A DNA stretch of 64,000 bases from Mycobacterium florentinum (GTDB lineage Bacteria; Actinomycetota; Actinomycetes; Mycobacteriales; Mycobacteriaceae). The notes beneath the pieces are model-generated. The model worked only from the letters and a program-made list of their open reading frames with translations. It was not told the DNA's origin and did not search any database. The position numbers and the translations under genes are program-made. This document shows, piece after piece, positions 9,418 to 18,040 of this stretch (position 1 is the first letter of the stretch; each line of letters opens with the position of its first letter). The stretch spans positions 4,712,001-4,776,000 of the forward strand of contig NZ_AP022576.1 in NCBI RefSeq assembly GCF_010730355.1. The letters are read 5' to 3'.

Positions 9418-10329
9418 CTACTTCAGCTCGGCGGTTACAAGGCCGACGTTGTTTGCGGGACCCTGCTGATCGGCCGTCCGCAGCTCCGGCAGCCCCGCAG
9501 CGGTCAAGAGGTCGTGCAGCCGGTACCGGATCACGTGCCATCCGCGGTCCCGCAGATGTGCGGCGACATCGGTGTGCTCCCCGGGGTAGATCAGCTCGGC
9601 GTAATCCAGTTCGAATCCGTGTCGCGCCAGGGCGTCCGTGATCTTCTGCGCCTGTTCCTGTGAGTCGTCCGAAGATCCGATGACGGATCCATGGTCGGCG
9701 GCCAGGTGGCTGCCCTTGGCGCTCAGCGCAATAACGTTGTTCAGCAGCCGAACCTCGGCCTGCGGCGGCAGGAATCCGATGAGTACTCCCTCGGCGAGCC
9801 ACGCGGTGGGCTGGGCGTCGTCGAAACCCGCGGCTCGCAGCGCGGCCGGCCAATCCGAGCGAAGGTCGATGCCGACCGTGCGGTGTTCGGTGGTGGGCTT
9901 CGCCCCGATCTTCGACAGCGTGGTGGTCTTGAACTCGATCACCTCAGGCTGGTCGATTTCGTACACCGTCGTCCCGGCCGGCCAGGAGAGCCGGTAGGAG
10001 CGGCTGTCCAGTCCGGCGGCGACGATGACCACCTGCCGGATACCCGCATCGGTGACTTGGGCGAAGAAGTCGTCGAAAAACCGGGCGCGGGCGCCAAACA
10101 TGTCGGTCATCCGGGGGATGCCCAATGCGCCATCGTCACCTTCGAATTCGCCGGTTGCCACGCGGTTGAACAGGTCGATACCGACGGCGCGCACCAGCGG
10201 CTCGGCGAACGGATCGCTGACGACCGGCTGCGGACGTTTGGTCGCGGCGGCGCGTGCGGCGGCGACCAGGGTGGCGGTGGCACCCACGCTGTTGGCCAGG
10301 TCCCACGTGTCATCTTCGGCTCGTGCCAT
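9418..10329 (-). CDS. SAM-dependent methyltransferase, mycobacterial TIGR00027 family
   Basis: A 303-aa protein of the large mycobacterial family of putative S-adenosylmethionine-dependent methyltransferases. Diagnostic pieces are [19 protein letters not shown] near the start, ARFFDDFF, the SAM-binding [26 protein letters not shown], and [13 protein letters not shown]. The start ATG at 10329 has an AAGGAG site upstream. The family occurs in many copies and has no assigned substrates; O-methylation of lipids or polyketides is assumed for some members. It is convergent with the FAH/MBL gene (7 nt apart) and divergent from the enoyl-CoA hydratase (70 nt apart). Mtb has no gene at this position, so this is accessory. 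Confidence 0.88.
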   Translation of the reverse strand: MARAEDDTWDLANSVGATATLVAAARAAATKRPQPVVSDPFAEPLVRAVGIDLFNRVATGEFEGDDGALGIPRMTDMFGARARFFDDFFAQVTDAGIRQVVIVAAGLDSRSYRLSWPAGTTVYEIDQPEVIEFKTTTLSKIGAKPTTEHRTVGIDLRSDWPAALRAAGFDDAQPTAWLAEGVLIGFLPPQAEVRLLNNVIALSAKGSHLAADHGSVIGSSDDSQEQAQKITDALARHGFELDYAELIYPGEHTDVAAHLRDRGWHVIRYRLHDLLTAAGLPELRTADQQGPANNVGLVTAELK

Positions 10330-10399
10330 GGATTCTCCTTGCGGGTCGAATAGGTGGTATGCCTCGTCGGTAAATAACGACGTCGCATACGGTTTCGAT

Positions 10400-11209
10400 A
10401 TGCCTGCAGTGGAATTGGAATCTCTCGAGGACAACATCGCCTGTATAACCCTGAATCGCCCCGAGCGTCTCAACGCGATCGACGGGTCGTTGATCGACGG
10501 TGTGGATGCCGCCCTGGACGTGGTCAGCAGTGGTCAGTACCGGGTCGCGATCATCACCGGCGCCGGGCGCGGATTCTGTGCCGGGGCCGATCTGAGCGGC
10601 ACCGGCCAGGCCTGGACGCAGCCGGCCGGTCCGGACACCCCGCCGTTCAAGGTCAACTACGACGCTCAGGTCCGGCTGGCCAACCTCTACACCCGGATCT
10701 ACGAACTGGACATCCCGGTGATCGCGGCGGTCAACGGCGTCGCGGTCGGCGGTGGCCTGGCATTCACATTGGTCAGCGATATCCGGGTGGCATCCCAACG
10801 GGCCCGGTTCGGTTCGGTGTTCATCAAGGCCGGCTTCTCGTCGATGGACATGGGCACCAGCTACCTGCTGCCGAAAATCGTCGGCGCCGGCGTAGCGCGC
10901 GAGCTCATGCTGACCGGCCGCATCATCGATGCCGACGAGGCCTACCGGATCAAGTTGGTGCACGAGGTGGTCGCGCCGGACGAGCTGATGCCGGCCGCTT
11001 TACGCAAGGCGCGTGAGATCGCCGAGAACAACGCTTACGGCGTGTGGCAGACCAAGATTGGCCTCAACGCCGCACTCGATGCGCCCAGTCTGCGGCATGC
11101 CATCGAGATCGAGAACCGCACTCAGATCCTCAGCGGCTTCACCAACAACCCGGTCGAGGCGGCCAAGGCGCACATGGAGAAGCGGGCCCCCAGGTGGGAT
11201 CCGCTGTGA
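10400..11209 (+). CDS. Enoyl-CoA hydratase/isomerase family protein
   Basis: A 269-aa crotonase-superfamily enzyme. The oxyanion-hole segments are [10 protein letters not shown] and [21 protein letters not shown] is the N-terminal signature. At the catalytic-acid position the sequence is [17 protein letters not shown], with Asp rather than a hydratase-type Glu, as in isomerase-like crotonases. A hydratase or isomerase in fatty acid or sterol degradation is likely, but the exact substrate cannot be read. The start ATG at 10400 ([12 protein letters not shown]) follows a short divergent spacer shared with the methyltransferase. It is absent from the equivalent Mtb interval. Confidence 0.85.
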   Translation: MPAVELESLEDNIACITLNRPERLNAIDGSLIDGVDAALDVVSSGQYRVAIITGAGRGFCAGADLSGTGQAWTQPAGPDTPPFKVNYDAQVRLANLYTRIYELDIPVIAAVNGVAVGGGLAFTLVSDIRVASQRARFGSVFIKAGFSSMDMGTSYLLPKIVGAGVARELMLTGRIIDADEAYRIKLVHEVVAPDELMPAALRKAREIAENNAYGVWQTKIGLNAALDAPSLRHAIEIENRTQILSGFTNNPVEAAKAHMEKRAPRWDPL

Positions 11210-11284
11210 GGCGTCGGCTGATGGCGTCGGCCCGCCGCGCCCGGCTGACGCCGCGCCCGGCTGACGCCGCGCTTGCGACCGCCG

Positions 11285-12151
11285 CTAGATCTTCGCGATG
11301 ACGTTCTCGGCGAACATCTCGAGGTTGCGGATCTTGGTGTCCAGCGCCTCGGTGTCCTTGCCCATGATGTAGGGGATCCGGAAGCCGACGATGACATCGG
11401 TGACGCCCTTGTCCTCCAGGCGCTTGATGCCGTCCGGGGTATAGGCGTCGACCGAGATGACGTGGATCTCGAAGGGGCCGGTCTTGCCGGCTTCCTCGCG
11501 ATACTTTTTGAGTTTGTCGATGAGCCCGTCGAGTTCCGCCGGGTCGCCGCCGCCGTGCATCCAGCCGTCCAGTCGGGCGGCCCGCTTCAGCGCCGCGTCG
11601 GCGTGGCCGCCGATCAGAATCGGGATCGGCTTGGTCGGGGCCGGCGTCATCTTCGTCTTGGGAATGTCGTAGAACTCGCCGTGGAATTCGAAGTAGTCGC
11701 CGCTGGTGAGTCCCTGGATGATCTCGATGCATTCGTCCATCCGCTTGCCTCGCCGGGCGAACGGCACACCCAGCAGCTCGTAGTCCTCCGGCCACGGGCT
11801 GGTGCCGACACCGAAGCCGATGCGGTTGTTGGTCAGCGCGGCCAGCGATCCGATCTGCTTGGCCACCAGCGCCGGCGGTCGGATCGGCAGCTTGAGGACG
11901 AAGAAGTTGAAGTGCAGCTTCGTCGTCACCGCGCCCAACGCCGCTGTCAGCACGAAGGTTTCGATGAACTCCTTGCCGTCCAGGAATTCCCGATTGCCGT
12001 CCGGCGTGTACGGATACTTCGAGTCGGATTCGAAGGGGTAGGCGATGCTGTCGGCGATCGTCATCGCGTGATACCCGGCCGCCTCCGCGGCTTGGGCCAG
12101 CGGGATGTAGTACCGATGATCGGTCATCGCCTCTGCGTAGGTGAACCGCAC
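11285..12151 (-). CDS. LLM-class F420-dependent oxidoreductase (Rv0940c-like)
   Basis: A 288-aa luciferase-like monooxygenase. Landmarks are IPLAQAAEAAGYHAMTIADS, KLHFNFFVLKLPIRPP, LVAKQIGSLAALTNNRIGFG and GTSPWPEDYE. I chose the GTG at 12151 because a GGAAGG-type site lies eight bases upstream and the length then equals that recalled for Rv0940c. An earlier GTG at 12181 would add ten residues but leaves almost no room after the operator. A perfect KstR-type box (12189-12202) sits just upstream, so control by the cholesterol-catabolism repressor KstR is likely. Substrate unknown. Confidence 0.85.
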   Translation of the reverse strand: MRFTYAEAMTDHRYYIPLAQAAEAAGYHAMTIADSIAYPFESDSKYPYTPDGNREFLDGKEFIETFVLTAALGAVTTKLHFNFFVLKLPIRPPALVAKQIGSLAALTNNRIGFGVGTSPWPEDYELLGVPFARRGKRMDECIEIIQGLTSGDYFEFHGEFYDIPKTKMTPAPTKPIPILIGGHADAALKRAARLDGWMHGGGDPAELDGLIDKLKKYREEAGKTGPFEIHVISVDAYTPDGIKRLEDKGVTDVIVGFRIPYIMGKDTEALDTKIRNLEMFAENVIAKI

Positions 12152-12188
12152 GTCATCCGCCTTCCATGTGGGGGCCGTCACACGACAC

Positions 12189-12202
12189 TAGAACGTGTTC
12201 TA
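12189..12202. promoter_or_regulatory. KstR-type operator
   Basis: TAGAACGTGTTCTA fits the KstR consensus TNNAACNNGTTNNA at every fixed position. On the coding strand of the oxidoreductase gene, TAGTGT (12190-12185) resembles a -10 element overlapping the box, which suits repression. The same 14-mer, on the same strand, occurs at 31541. Confidence 0.75.
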
Positions 12203-12248
12203 GTTTGACTTGCGAGCGGGTCCCGCACAACGGGATGACAGGACTCGG

Positions 12249-13013
12249 CTACAGCTGGTTTTCGGGGCCGATAACGGCCCAAACCGTCTTGCCCGAGGCG
12301 GTCGGTGTGCTGCCCCATGCCCGGGACAGTGCGTCGACAATTGCCAGCCCGGACACGTCGATGCCCTTGTCTGGCGACGGCAGCCGCACGGCGGCCGAGG
12401 TGCTCTCGTCGGACACCGCGATGGTCGCCGTTTCGCCGTCGGTCTCGATCCGCATCTTCGGGACGCTGCCGGTGTGCTCGAGCACGTTCTCCACGAACAC
12501 GTTGACGACCACCAGCGCAACCGGGATGAGTCCGGATTGCTTCCACTCGGTTAGCCACTCGCGGACCAGCCTGCGTGATTCGCGCAGGCTGGTCAGGGTC
12601 GCCGGCAGTTCGGCATCGGCGCGCTGCAGGGTCTGGCGGGTGAGCTTGCCGAGCGCCTTGATGGCCCCTTTTTCGGTCGAGTAGACCGGCATAAAGCGGG
12701 TGACCTCGCTGCGGGTGATCGCCTCGCGACTCGCGCGATTCGAGCTGACCAGCACAATCGGGACCTTCGTCTGGGTGCCGAGCTGCAGGTGGGCACTGAT
12801 GAAGGCCGACCATGCCGACTCCGCGGGCACCTTGAGCTCGCTGATGTTGACGATGACGGCCGTGGGCGCGTCCAGGGTTGCCTTGGAGATGCTCTCGCGC
12901 AGCGCCCCGGAGTTGCTGGCGTCAAGCACACCGCCGACGGTCAGGACGGCGATCGAGTCGTCCGTCCGCGTCGCAACGGCCAGCGAGCTCGGCGACTCAG
13001 CTACCGCACTCAC
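12249..13013 (-). CDS. STAS / HATPase fusion regulator (Rv0941c-like)
   Basis: A 254-aa cytoplasmic protein that appears to join two partner-switching modules. Residues about 1-115 resemble a STAS anti-sigma-factor antagonist (IAVLTVGGVLDASNSGAL, then VIVNISELKVPAESAWSAF). Residues about 125-254 resemble an RsbW/SpoIIAB-type GHKL ATPase, with an N-box-like VNVFVENVLEHTGS, a G1-like IAVSDES and a C-terminal GLAIVDALSRAWGSTP. The start is GTG at 13013 behind a strong AAAGGAG site. Combining antagonist and kinase in one chain is unusual; the sigma factor it controls, if any, is not in the window. It is conserved at this place in Mtb as a hypothetical protein. Confidence 0.7.
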   Translation of the reverse strand: MSAVAESPSSLAVATRTDDSIAVLTVGGVLDASNSGALRESISKATLDAPTAVIVNISELKVPAESAWSAFISAHLQLGTQTKVPIVLVSSNRASREAITRSEVTRFMPVYSTEKGAIKALGKLTRQTLQRADAELPATLTSLRESRRLVREWLTEWKQSGLIPVALVVVNVFVENVLEHTGSVPKMRIETDGETATIAVSDESTSAAVRLPSPDKGIDVSGLAIVDALSRAWGSTPTASGKTVWAVIGPENQL

Positions 13014-13280
13014 GCTAGGACTCCTTTCCGTCTAGGACATTATCCCTGCTTATCGCGCTCCGCGATGCAGCGGTTTGGGGGCGCGTGTCCTAATTGCGGT
13101 TAGGGCACACGAATCCTAGCGCGGTCGGAAAGCAACCCAACGTATCGATCAGGCGTTCCATCTCCTGCTCCTCGAATTCCCATCCGGCAAACCAAATAAG
13201 GAACCGCCCCCCCGGCGGCAGAGACTTCTCACGTTAGTTCAGTGGCACCGATGCCACCAGATCAGAGAATTCGGAGCGGT

Positions 13281-14504
13281 TCAGGATTCGCTCATCGCAT
13301 AGGGGGGAGCGCCCACGCCGGCGATCGCGTGGGTGCCCCACGGCGTCTGTTCGACGATGCGGGCGGGCGCGCTGTGTTCGCCCACGGCCAGCGTCGCCGT
13401 TCGCATCTGCTTGAGCGCGTCGTCCGGGAGGGGCTGGGCCGGGGCGCTAAAAAGCGTTCCCTGCCAGTGGTAAAGGCCGTCGATCGGATCGAGGCGCCCG
13501 GCCAGCCGCACGCGCACCGGGTAGGAGGCGCCGCCGATGGTCAGCGTCGCGTCGCCGTCATAGATCTCGTCGTCGCAGGGAGCTGCGGAGGACAGGTCGA
13601 ACGCGTGGGAGATCCGGGCCACCAAAAACGCCGGAGCGGCTTGGAAATGGGCGCGCTCGTTGAAGACCTGCTGGCTGCTGCGCAGTACCTCGATTCGGGT
13701 GCTGCCGCTGCGCTTCATCAGTCCGAGGCATTCGACGACATAGCGAGTTTGCGCGACGACGTCGGGCCCGGTGATCGAGAAGTAGTTGGGGAAACCGTGA
13801 ATCGCGATGCCCAAGAAGGGCTCGGTGCCGTTGACCCAGGCGTGTTTGGCCGACAACCCGGCGGTACCGATCAGCTCGGGAGCCTGATCGGGAATCGTGT
13901 AGCCGGTGCCGAAGATGATCGCGTCGGCTCGGTGGTCGACGCCGTCGCTGGTGCGAATGCCCGACGCGGTGATGGCGGCGATCGGTGATGCCACGAGTGT
14001 GGGCCGAGAAACCGTGCGGCCCAACGCTGCTCGGGTGTGGCGGCGCAGCCAGCGCTTGACACGAGCTGGGGGCAAAGGTAATTCGGCGACGATCCGGCGC
14101 GGTGTGTGTGCGAAAACGGTGACCGAGGCCGCCGCCGCGGCGAGCTGTGGCAGGTAGTGGCCGGCGGCGGAGTCGGTGCCGATGACCGCGACGTGCTTGC
14201 CGGCCGGATCGAAATCGGCGTCCCACTGCGCGGCGTGAAAAGACTCACCGCGAAAGTCGTTGCGCCCGGCCAGCTCCGGTGTCCATCCGGCCAGCATCCG
14301 TCGACCGGCCTCGACGACCGCCCGGGCATGCAACGTCTCGCCCGCGGCGCTGTGCAACTCCCAGATATGGGTGTCGTCGTCGAACCGCGCGCTGATGACG
14401 GGCGATTGATCGAGAACAACGATGTCGGTGATGCCCGTCGCAGGTAGTGCGGTTGCGACCCCCTTGGCTCCCGCGCCGATGACGACGACCTGCGTCGGGC
14501 TCAC
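13281..14504 (-). CDS. Baeyer-Villiger-type flavin monooxygenase (Rv0943c-like)
   Basis: A 407-aa predicted NAD(P)H- and FAD-dependent monooxygenase. It has an N-terminal Rossmann motif VVVIGAGAKGVA, the Baeyer-Villiger fingerprint FRGESFHAAQWD, a second degenerate nucleotide motif VAVIGTDSAAGHYLP, and IIFGTGYTIPD with GFPNYFSITGP. Between the first Rossmann motif and the fingerprint only about 85 residues are present, against the roughly 150 usual, so much of the FAD-binding domain is shortened. The GTG start at 14504 overlaps the stop of the diiron oxygenase gene (GTGA), so the two are co-translated and may act on the same substrate. The substrate is unknown. Confidence 0.75.
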   Translation of the reverse strand: MSPTQVVVIGAGAKGVATALPATGITDIVVLDQSPVISARFDDDTHIWELHSAAGETLHARAVVEAGRRMLAGWTPELAGRNDFRGESFHAAQWDADFDPAGKHVAVIGTDSAAGHYLPQLAAAAASVTVFAHTPRRIVAELPLPPARVKRWLRRHTRAALGRTVSRPTLVASPIAAITASGIRTSDGVDHRADAIIFGTGYTIPDQAPELIGTAGLSAKHAWVNGTEPFLGIAIHGFPNYFSITGPDVVAQTRYVVECLGLMKRSGSTRIEVLRSSQQVFNERAHFQAAPAFLVARISHAFDLSSAAPCDDEIYDGDATLTIGGASYPVRVRLAGRLDPIDGLYHWQGTLFSAPAQPLPDDALKQMRTATLAVGEHSAPARIVEQTPWGTHAIAGVGAPPYAMSES

Positions 14505-15406
14505 AGAAAGTTGGTGCGCTTCCAGCCGCGCCGCGCGATCGGGCCCAGCAGGCCTATCTCGGTCAAAAAGGCTGCGAGTGGGGCGAATCCGGACATTTGG
14601 ACCTCGTGGCGATGCGGGCTGCTGCGCGCCATCGCCCGCGCCCGTTTGGGGTCCAGTCCGGTCCGCGCATAAGGGATCGGATTGCTGAACAGGAAACGGA
14701 AGAAGTACCCGCCGAGTCCGTTGATGTTGGCCATGAACCATCTGTTGAACCGCGGCATTGTCTGCGCCCGCTTGCGGGCGCCGTCGCGCGCGAACTGAAT
14801 ATGGCGTGCCTCTTCGGTGACGTGAATTCGCATGAGCCGCTGAATGATTGGTTGCAATTCCGGATCGTCCATCATCTGCCGCTGCAGCGAATCGAAAATC
14901 TCCTCGCCGATCAGGGCGGCCACCCACAGCATCGAGCCGTATTGGAACACGAGCGGCAGGGAATTGATGATCATCCGGTGCAACCGCCGCGGCTGTACCG
15001 GCTTGGCGCCGAGGCGCTCGATGGCTTTGCCGAACATCACCATGTGCCGGGTTTCGTCGCCCAGCTCGGTGAGCTTGTAATGCGTGGACCGGCTCGTCGG
15101 GTCCTCGTGCAGGATGGTGCGCAGCAGCGACTGGTTGAGCATGTTCTCGAACCAGATGCCGGCCGACAACGTGTTGACCAATTCCTGGCGGGAGAGCTCG
15201 ATCTGTTGCTCACGGGTCATCTCGTCCCACATCGGCGTGCCGTACAGCGAGACCAGCCGGGGCGGCAGATAGAACTTGTCCGGGTCCAGCGGGGCATCCC
15301 AGTCGATGTCGACGATCGGCTCGTAGGACTTCTTGACAGAGCCCTTGAGCAACCGCTCCGAAAACTCTTCACGACTCGGCCCGCCCGGCCTCACCGCAGT
15401 TGTCAT
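14501..15406 (-). CDS. AurF-type diiron oxygenase
   Basis: A 301-aa protein of the p-aminobenzoate N-oxygenase (AurF) family. All seven likely iron ligands can be placed: E87 (IWFENML), E118 and H121 (GDETRHM), one of E168/E169 (LIGEEIF), and H195, E199 and H202 (HVTEEARHIQ). This suggests an active non-haem diiron centre. Characterised relatives oxidise amines to nitro groups or hydroxylate acyl substrates; the substrate here is unknown. The ATG at 15406 follows GGAGGG nine bases upstream. Its stop overlaps the monooxygenase start by four bases. Mtb lacks this gene, which sits with cobF in a segment Mtb has lost. Confidence 0.82.
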   Translation of the reverse strand: MTTAVRPGGPSREEFSERLLKGSVKKSYEPIVDIDWDAPLDPDKFYLPPRLVSLYGTPMWDEMTREQQIELSRQELVNTLSAGIWFENMLNQSLLRTILHEDPTSRSTHYKLTELGDETRHMVMFGKAIERLGAKPVQPRRLHRMIINSLPLVFQYGSMLWVAALIGEEIFDSLQRQMMDDPELQPIIQRLMRIHVTEEARHIQFARDGARKRAQTMPRFNRWFMANINGLGGYFFRFLFSNPIPYARTGLDPKRARAMARSSPHRHEVQMSGFAPLAAFLTEIGLLGPIARRGWKRTNFL

Positions 15407-15532
15407 CGCCGGCGTCCCTCCATTGGGTTGCATCAGACGGTACCCATGGTACCGGGTACTTGGGGCCCCGACTAGGTGTTCGAGGTTGCGATTCGGCAAT
15501 CTGACGGGGAAGGCGGCATGAGGAGGTAGCGG

Positions 15533-16282
15533 GTGAGTCGGCACATCCACGTGATCGGCATCGGCGCCGGGGACCCCGGCTACGTGACCATGCAGGCGAT
15601 CGAGGCCCTCAACGGCACCCAGGTGTTCTTCGCGATGGACAAGGGCGAGGCCAAAAGCGACCTCGTGGCGCTGCGGCGGGAGATCTGCACGCGGTTCATC
15701 CGCGAACCGGGCTATCGCTTCGTGGAGCTGCCCGATCCGAAGCGCGCGAGTGACGGCGATTACCGGGAAGCGGTGTCCGACTGGCACGCGGCGCGCACCC
15801 GGATCTGGGCGCGGGCCATCGCCACCGAGCTGGGCCCCGACGGCGTCGGGGCCTTCCTGGCCTGGGGCGATCCGTCCCTGTACGACAGCACGCTGCGGAT
15901 TCTCGACGCGATCAAAACGGAGGTGGCCGAGGTCGACTTCACGTTCGACGTCATCCCCGGCATCACCGCCGTCCAGGCGCTGACGGCCCGGCACCGCATC
16001 CCGCTCAATGACGTCGGCGAACCCGTGCTGATCACCACCGGCCGCCAGCTGCGCACGCACGGGTTGTCCGGCTCGGCGGTGGTGATGCTCGACGCCGACT
16101 GCTCGTTTACCGCCTGCCCCGCCGACACCCGGATCTGGTGGGGCGCCTACCTGGGCACCGAAGACGAACTGTTGGTGGCGGGCACGGTCGGCGAGGTGGG
16201 GGCGCGCATCGCGGCGCTGCGTGCGCAGGCCCGCGACCGGCACGGCTGGATCATGGATACCTATTTATTGCGGGCGCCGTGA
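15533..16282 (+). CDS. cobF: Precorrin-6A synthase (deacetylating) CobF
   Basis: A 249-aa tetrapyrrole methyltransferase. It matches CobF of the aerobic cobalamin pathway, which methylates precorrin-5 at C-1 with loss of acetate. Seen: the N-terminal HVIGIGAGDPGYVTMQA, the SAM-binding GDPSLYDS and VIPGITAVQALTARHRIPL, and the C-terminal RHGWIMDTYLL. The start GTG at 15533 has an AGGAGG site six bases upstream, embedded in a three-codon mini-ORF (15518-15529). From the literature, M. tuberculosis lacks cobF at this locus whereas M. canettii and M. kansasii keep it. No other cobalamin genes are in the window and no cobalamin riboswitch was seen. Confidence 0.92.
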   Translation: MSRHIHVIGIGAGDPGYVTMQAIEALNGTQVFFAMDKGEAKSDLVALRREICTRFIREPGYRFVELPDPKRASDGDYREAVSDWHAARTRIWARAIATELGPDGVGAFLAWGDPSLYDSTLRILDAIKTEVAEVDFTFDVIPGITAVQALTARHRIPLNDVGEPVLITTGRQLRTHGLSGSAVVMLDADCSFTACPADTRIWWGAYLGTEDELLVAGTVGEVGARIAALRAQARDRHGWIMDTYLLRAP

Positions 16283-16303
16283 GCCGATCGGCAAACTGAA
16301 CAG

Positions 16304-17167
16304 ATGCCCGAACTGCCCGAGATCGAAGCGCTGGTCGACCACCTGCGGCGCCATGCCGTGGGGTCGACGATCGGTCGCGTCGACGTCGGGGCGCTGTCGG
16401 TCCTCAAGACCTTCGATCCGCCGATCAGCGCGCTGCACGGCCTGACCGTCACCGGCGCCAACCGGTGGGGTAAGTACCTGGGGCTGCAGGCCGGGAATCT
16501 GCTGCTGATCGCGCACCTGTCGCGGGCGGGCTGGTTGCGCTGGTCGGACAAGCTGGCGGCGGCACCGCTTCGGCCCGGCAAGGGGCCCATCGCGCTGCGT
16601 GTGCACCTGGGTGTTCCGGGCAGCGCGCCGGGGTTCGACCTCACCGAGGCCGGTACCCAGAAGCGGCTGGCGGTGTGGCTGGTCGACGACCCGGAGCTGG
16701 TGCCGGGGATCGCCGCGCTGGGGCCCGACGCCCTGGATCTGAGCGCCGACGACCTGGGCGGGGTGCTGGCCGGCAACACCGGCCGGATCAAGACCGTCAT
16801 CACCGACCAGAAGGTGATCGCCGGGATCGGCAACGCCTACAGCGACGAAATCCTGCATGTCGCCAAGATCTCCCCGTTCGCCACGGCCGGCAAGCTGACC
16901 CGCGAACAGCTCGCCACCTTGCACGACGCGATGATCTCGGTGCTGACCGACGCGGTGAACCGTTCGGTCGGCCAGGGCGCCGCGATGCTCAAAGGGGAGA
17001 AGCGTTCCGGGCTGCGGGTGCATGCGCGGACCGGGCTGCCCTGTCCGGTGTGCGGGGACACGGTGCGCGAAGTTTCGTTCGCGGACAAGTCTTTTCAGTA
17101 CTGCCCGACGTGCCAGACCGGCGGCAAGGTGCTGGCCGATCGGCGCATGTCACGGCTGCTCAAATAA
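16304..17167 (+). CDS. Fpg/Nei-family DNA glycosylase, full length (Rv0944-like)
   Basis: A 287-aa base-excision repair glycosylase/AP lyase. The N-terminus MPELPEIE gives the catalytic Pro2 and Glu3; GNTGRIKTVITDQKVIAGIGNAYSDEIL is the helix-two-turn-helix region; the C-terminus has a zinc finger with CPVCG and YCPTC. All catalytic parts are present. In Mtb the counterpart Rv0944 is annotated as a much shorter protein (from memory), consistent with truncation there and an intact gene here. The start ATG at 16304 lies 21 nt after the cobF stop. The exact lesion (8-oxoguanine, oxidised pyrimidine or other) cannot be read from the sequence. Confidence 0.88.
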   Translation: MPELPEIEALVDHLRRHAVGSTIGRVDVGALSVLKTFDPPISALHGLTVTGANRWGKYLGLQAGNLLLIAHLSRAGWLRWSDKLAAAPLRPGKGPIALRVHLGVPGSAPGFDLTEAGTQKRLAVWLVDDPELVPGIAALGPDALDLSADDLGGVLAGNTGRIKTVITDQKVIAGIGNAYSDEILHVAKISPFATAGKLTREQLATLHDAMISVLTDAVNRSVGQGAAMLKGEKRSGLRVHARTGLPCPVCGDTVREVSFADKSFQYCPTCQTGGKVLADRRMSRLLK

Positions 17168-17176
17168 TCCTGCGGC

Positions 17177-17233
17177 CGAACGTCGACTTGTCGTGGTGAA
17201 TCAAGCCAAAAACGCCCAGCAACTCGACGTTCG
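17177..17233. terminator. Inverted repeat after the glycosylase gene
   Basis: Perfect 10-bp arms CGAACGTCGA (17177-17186) and TCGACGTTCG (17224-17233) enclose 37 nt that can form a small inner stem (CTTG with CAAG). It starts ten bases after the glycosylase stop. There is no T-run, so it may be a terminator or an mRNA 3'-end structure. Confidence 0.4.
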
Positions 17234-17286
17234 CGGATATCCCGGCCGATCTGCCGGGACTTGACGCCTGTCGATATGCTGCCCGG

Positions 17287-18036
17287 GTGACTCGCCAGAA
17301 GATCCTCATCACCGGCGCCAGCTCCGGCCTGGGCGCCGGCATGGCGCGTACCTTCGCCGCCAAGGGTCGCGACCTGGCGCTGTGCGCCCGTCGCACCGAC
17401 CGGCTCGATGAGCTGAAAGCCGAACTCTCGCAGCAGTATCCCGCGATCAAGATCGCGGTCGCCGCCCTCGACGTCAACGATCACGAGCAGGTGCCGAAGG
17501 TCTTCGCCGAACTCCGCGACGAAATCGACGGCCTCGACCGCGTCATCGTCAACGCCGGCATCGGCAAGGGCGCCAAGCTGGGTTCCGGCAAGCTCTGGGC
17601 CAACAAGGCGACCATCGAGACCAACCTGGTGGCCGCGCTGGTGCAGATCGAATCCGCGCTCGAGATATTCACCAAGTCCGGCTCGGGGCACCTGGTGCTG
17701 ATCTCGTCGGTGCTCGGCAACACCGGTGTCCCGGGTGTCAAGGCCGCTTACTGTGCCAGCAAGGCGGGACTGAAGTCGCTGGGCGAGTCGCTGCGCGCCG
17801 AATACGCCAGGGGGCCGATCAAGGTTTCGACGATCGAGCCGGGATACATCGAATCGGAGATGACCGCCAAGTCGGCGAGCACAATGCTGATGGTGGACAA
17901 CGAAACTGGCGTCCGGGCGCTGGTCGACGCCATCGAACGCGAGCCCGGCCGGGCGGTGGTGCCGCGGTGGCCGTGGGCGCCGCTGGTGCAGCTGATGCGG
18001 GTGCTGCCGCCGCCGCTGACCAAGCCGTTCGCCTAG
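17287..18036 (+). CDS. Short-chain dehydrogenase/reductase (Rv0945-like)
   Basis: A 249-aa classical SDR. It shows the cofactor motif TGASSGLGAG, the ARRTDRLDEL segment that often marks NADP(H) preference, NAGIG, the catalytic serine in LISSVLG and the YxxxK pair in YCASKAG. The C-terminal WPWAPLVQLMRVLPPPL is hydrophobic, as in membrane-associated relatives of this group. The start is GTG at 17287. It ends just before a strong bidirectional hairpin. Substrate unknown; mycolate-like or steroid ketones are possibilities. Confidence 0.88.
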   Translation: MTRQKILITGASSGLGAGMARTFAAKGRDLALCARRTDRLDELKAELSQQYPAIKIAVAALDVNDHEQVPKVFAELRDEIDGLDRVIVNAGIGKGAKLGSGKLWANKATIETNLVAALVQIESALEIFTKSGSGHLVLISSVLGNTGVPGVKAAYCASKAGLKSLGESLRAEYARGPIKVSTIEPGYIESEMTAKSASTMLMVDNETGVRALVDAIEREPGRAVVPRWPWAPLVQLMRVLPPPLTKPFA

Positions 18037-18040
18037 CTGC

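Noticed and set aside
13081..13112. Imperfect dyad GTGTCCTAA / TTAGGGCACAC upstream of the STAS/ATPase gene
   Set aside because: It needs bulged bases to pair and lies in a 267-bp gap with no other support; too weak to list as an operator.
15407..15532. Cobalamin riboswitch before cobF
   Set aside because: The leader is too short and no B12-box-like sequence was seen.
14501..16243. Extension of the diiron oxygenase to 580 residues
   Set aside because: The extra N-terminal part is antisense to cobF and lacks a domain; the ATG at 15406 has a ribosome-binding site and gives the family length.
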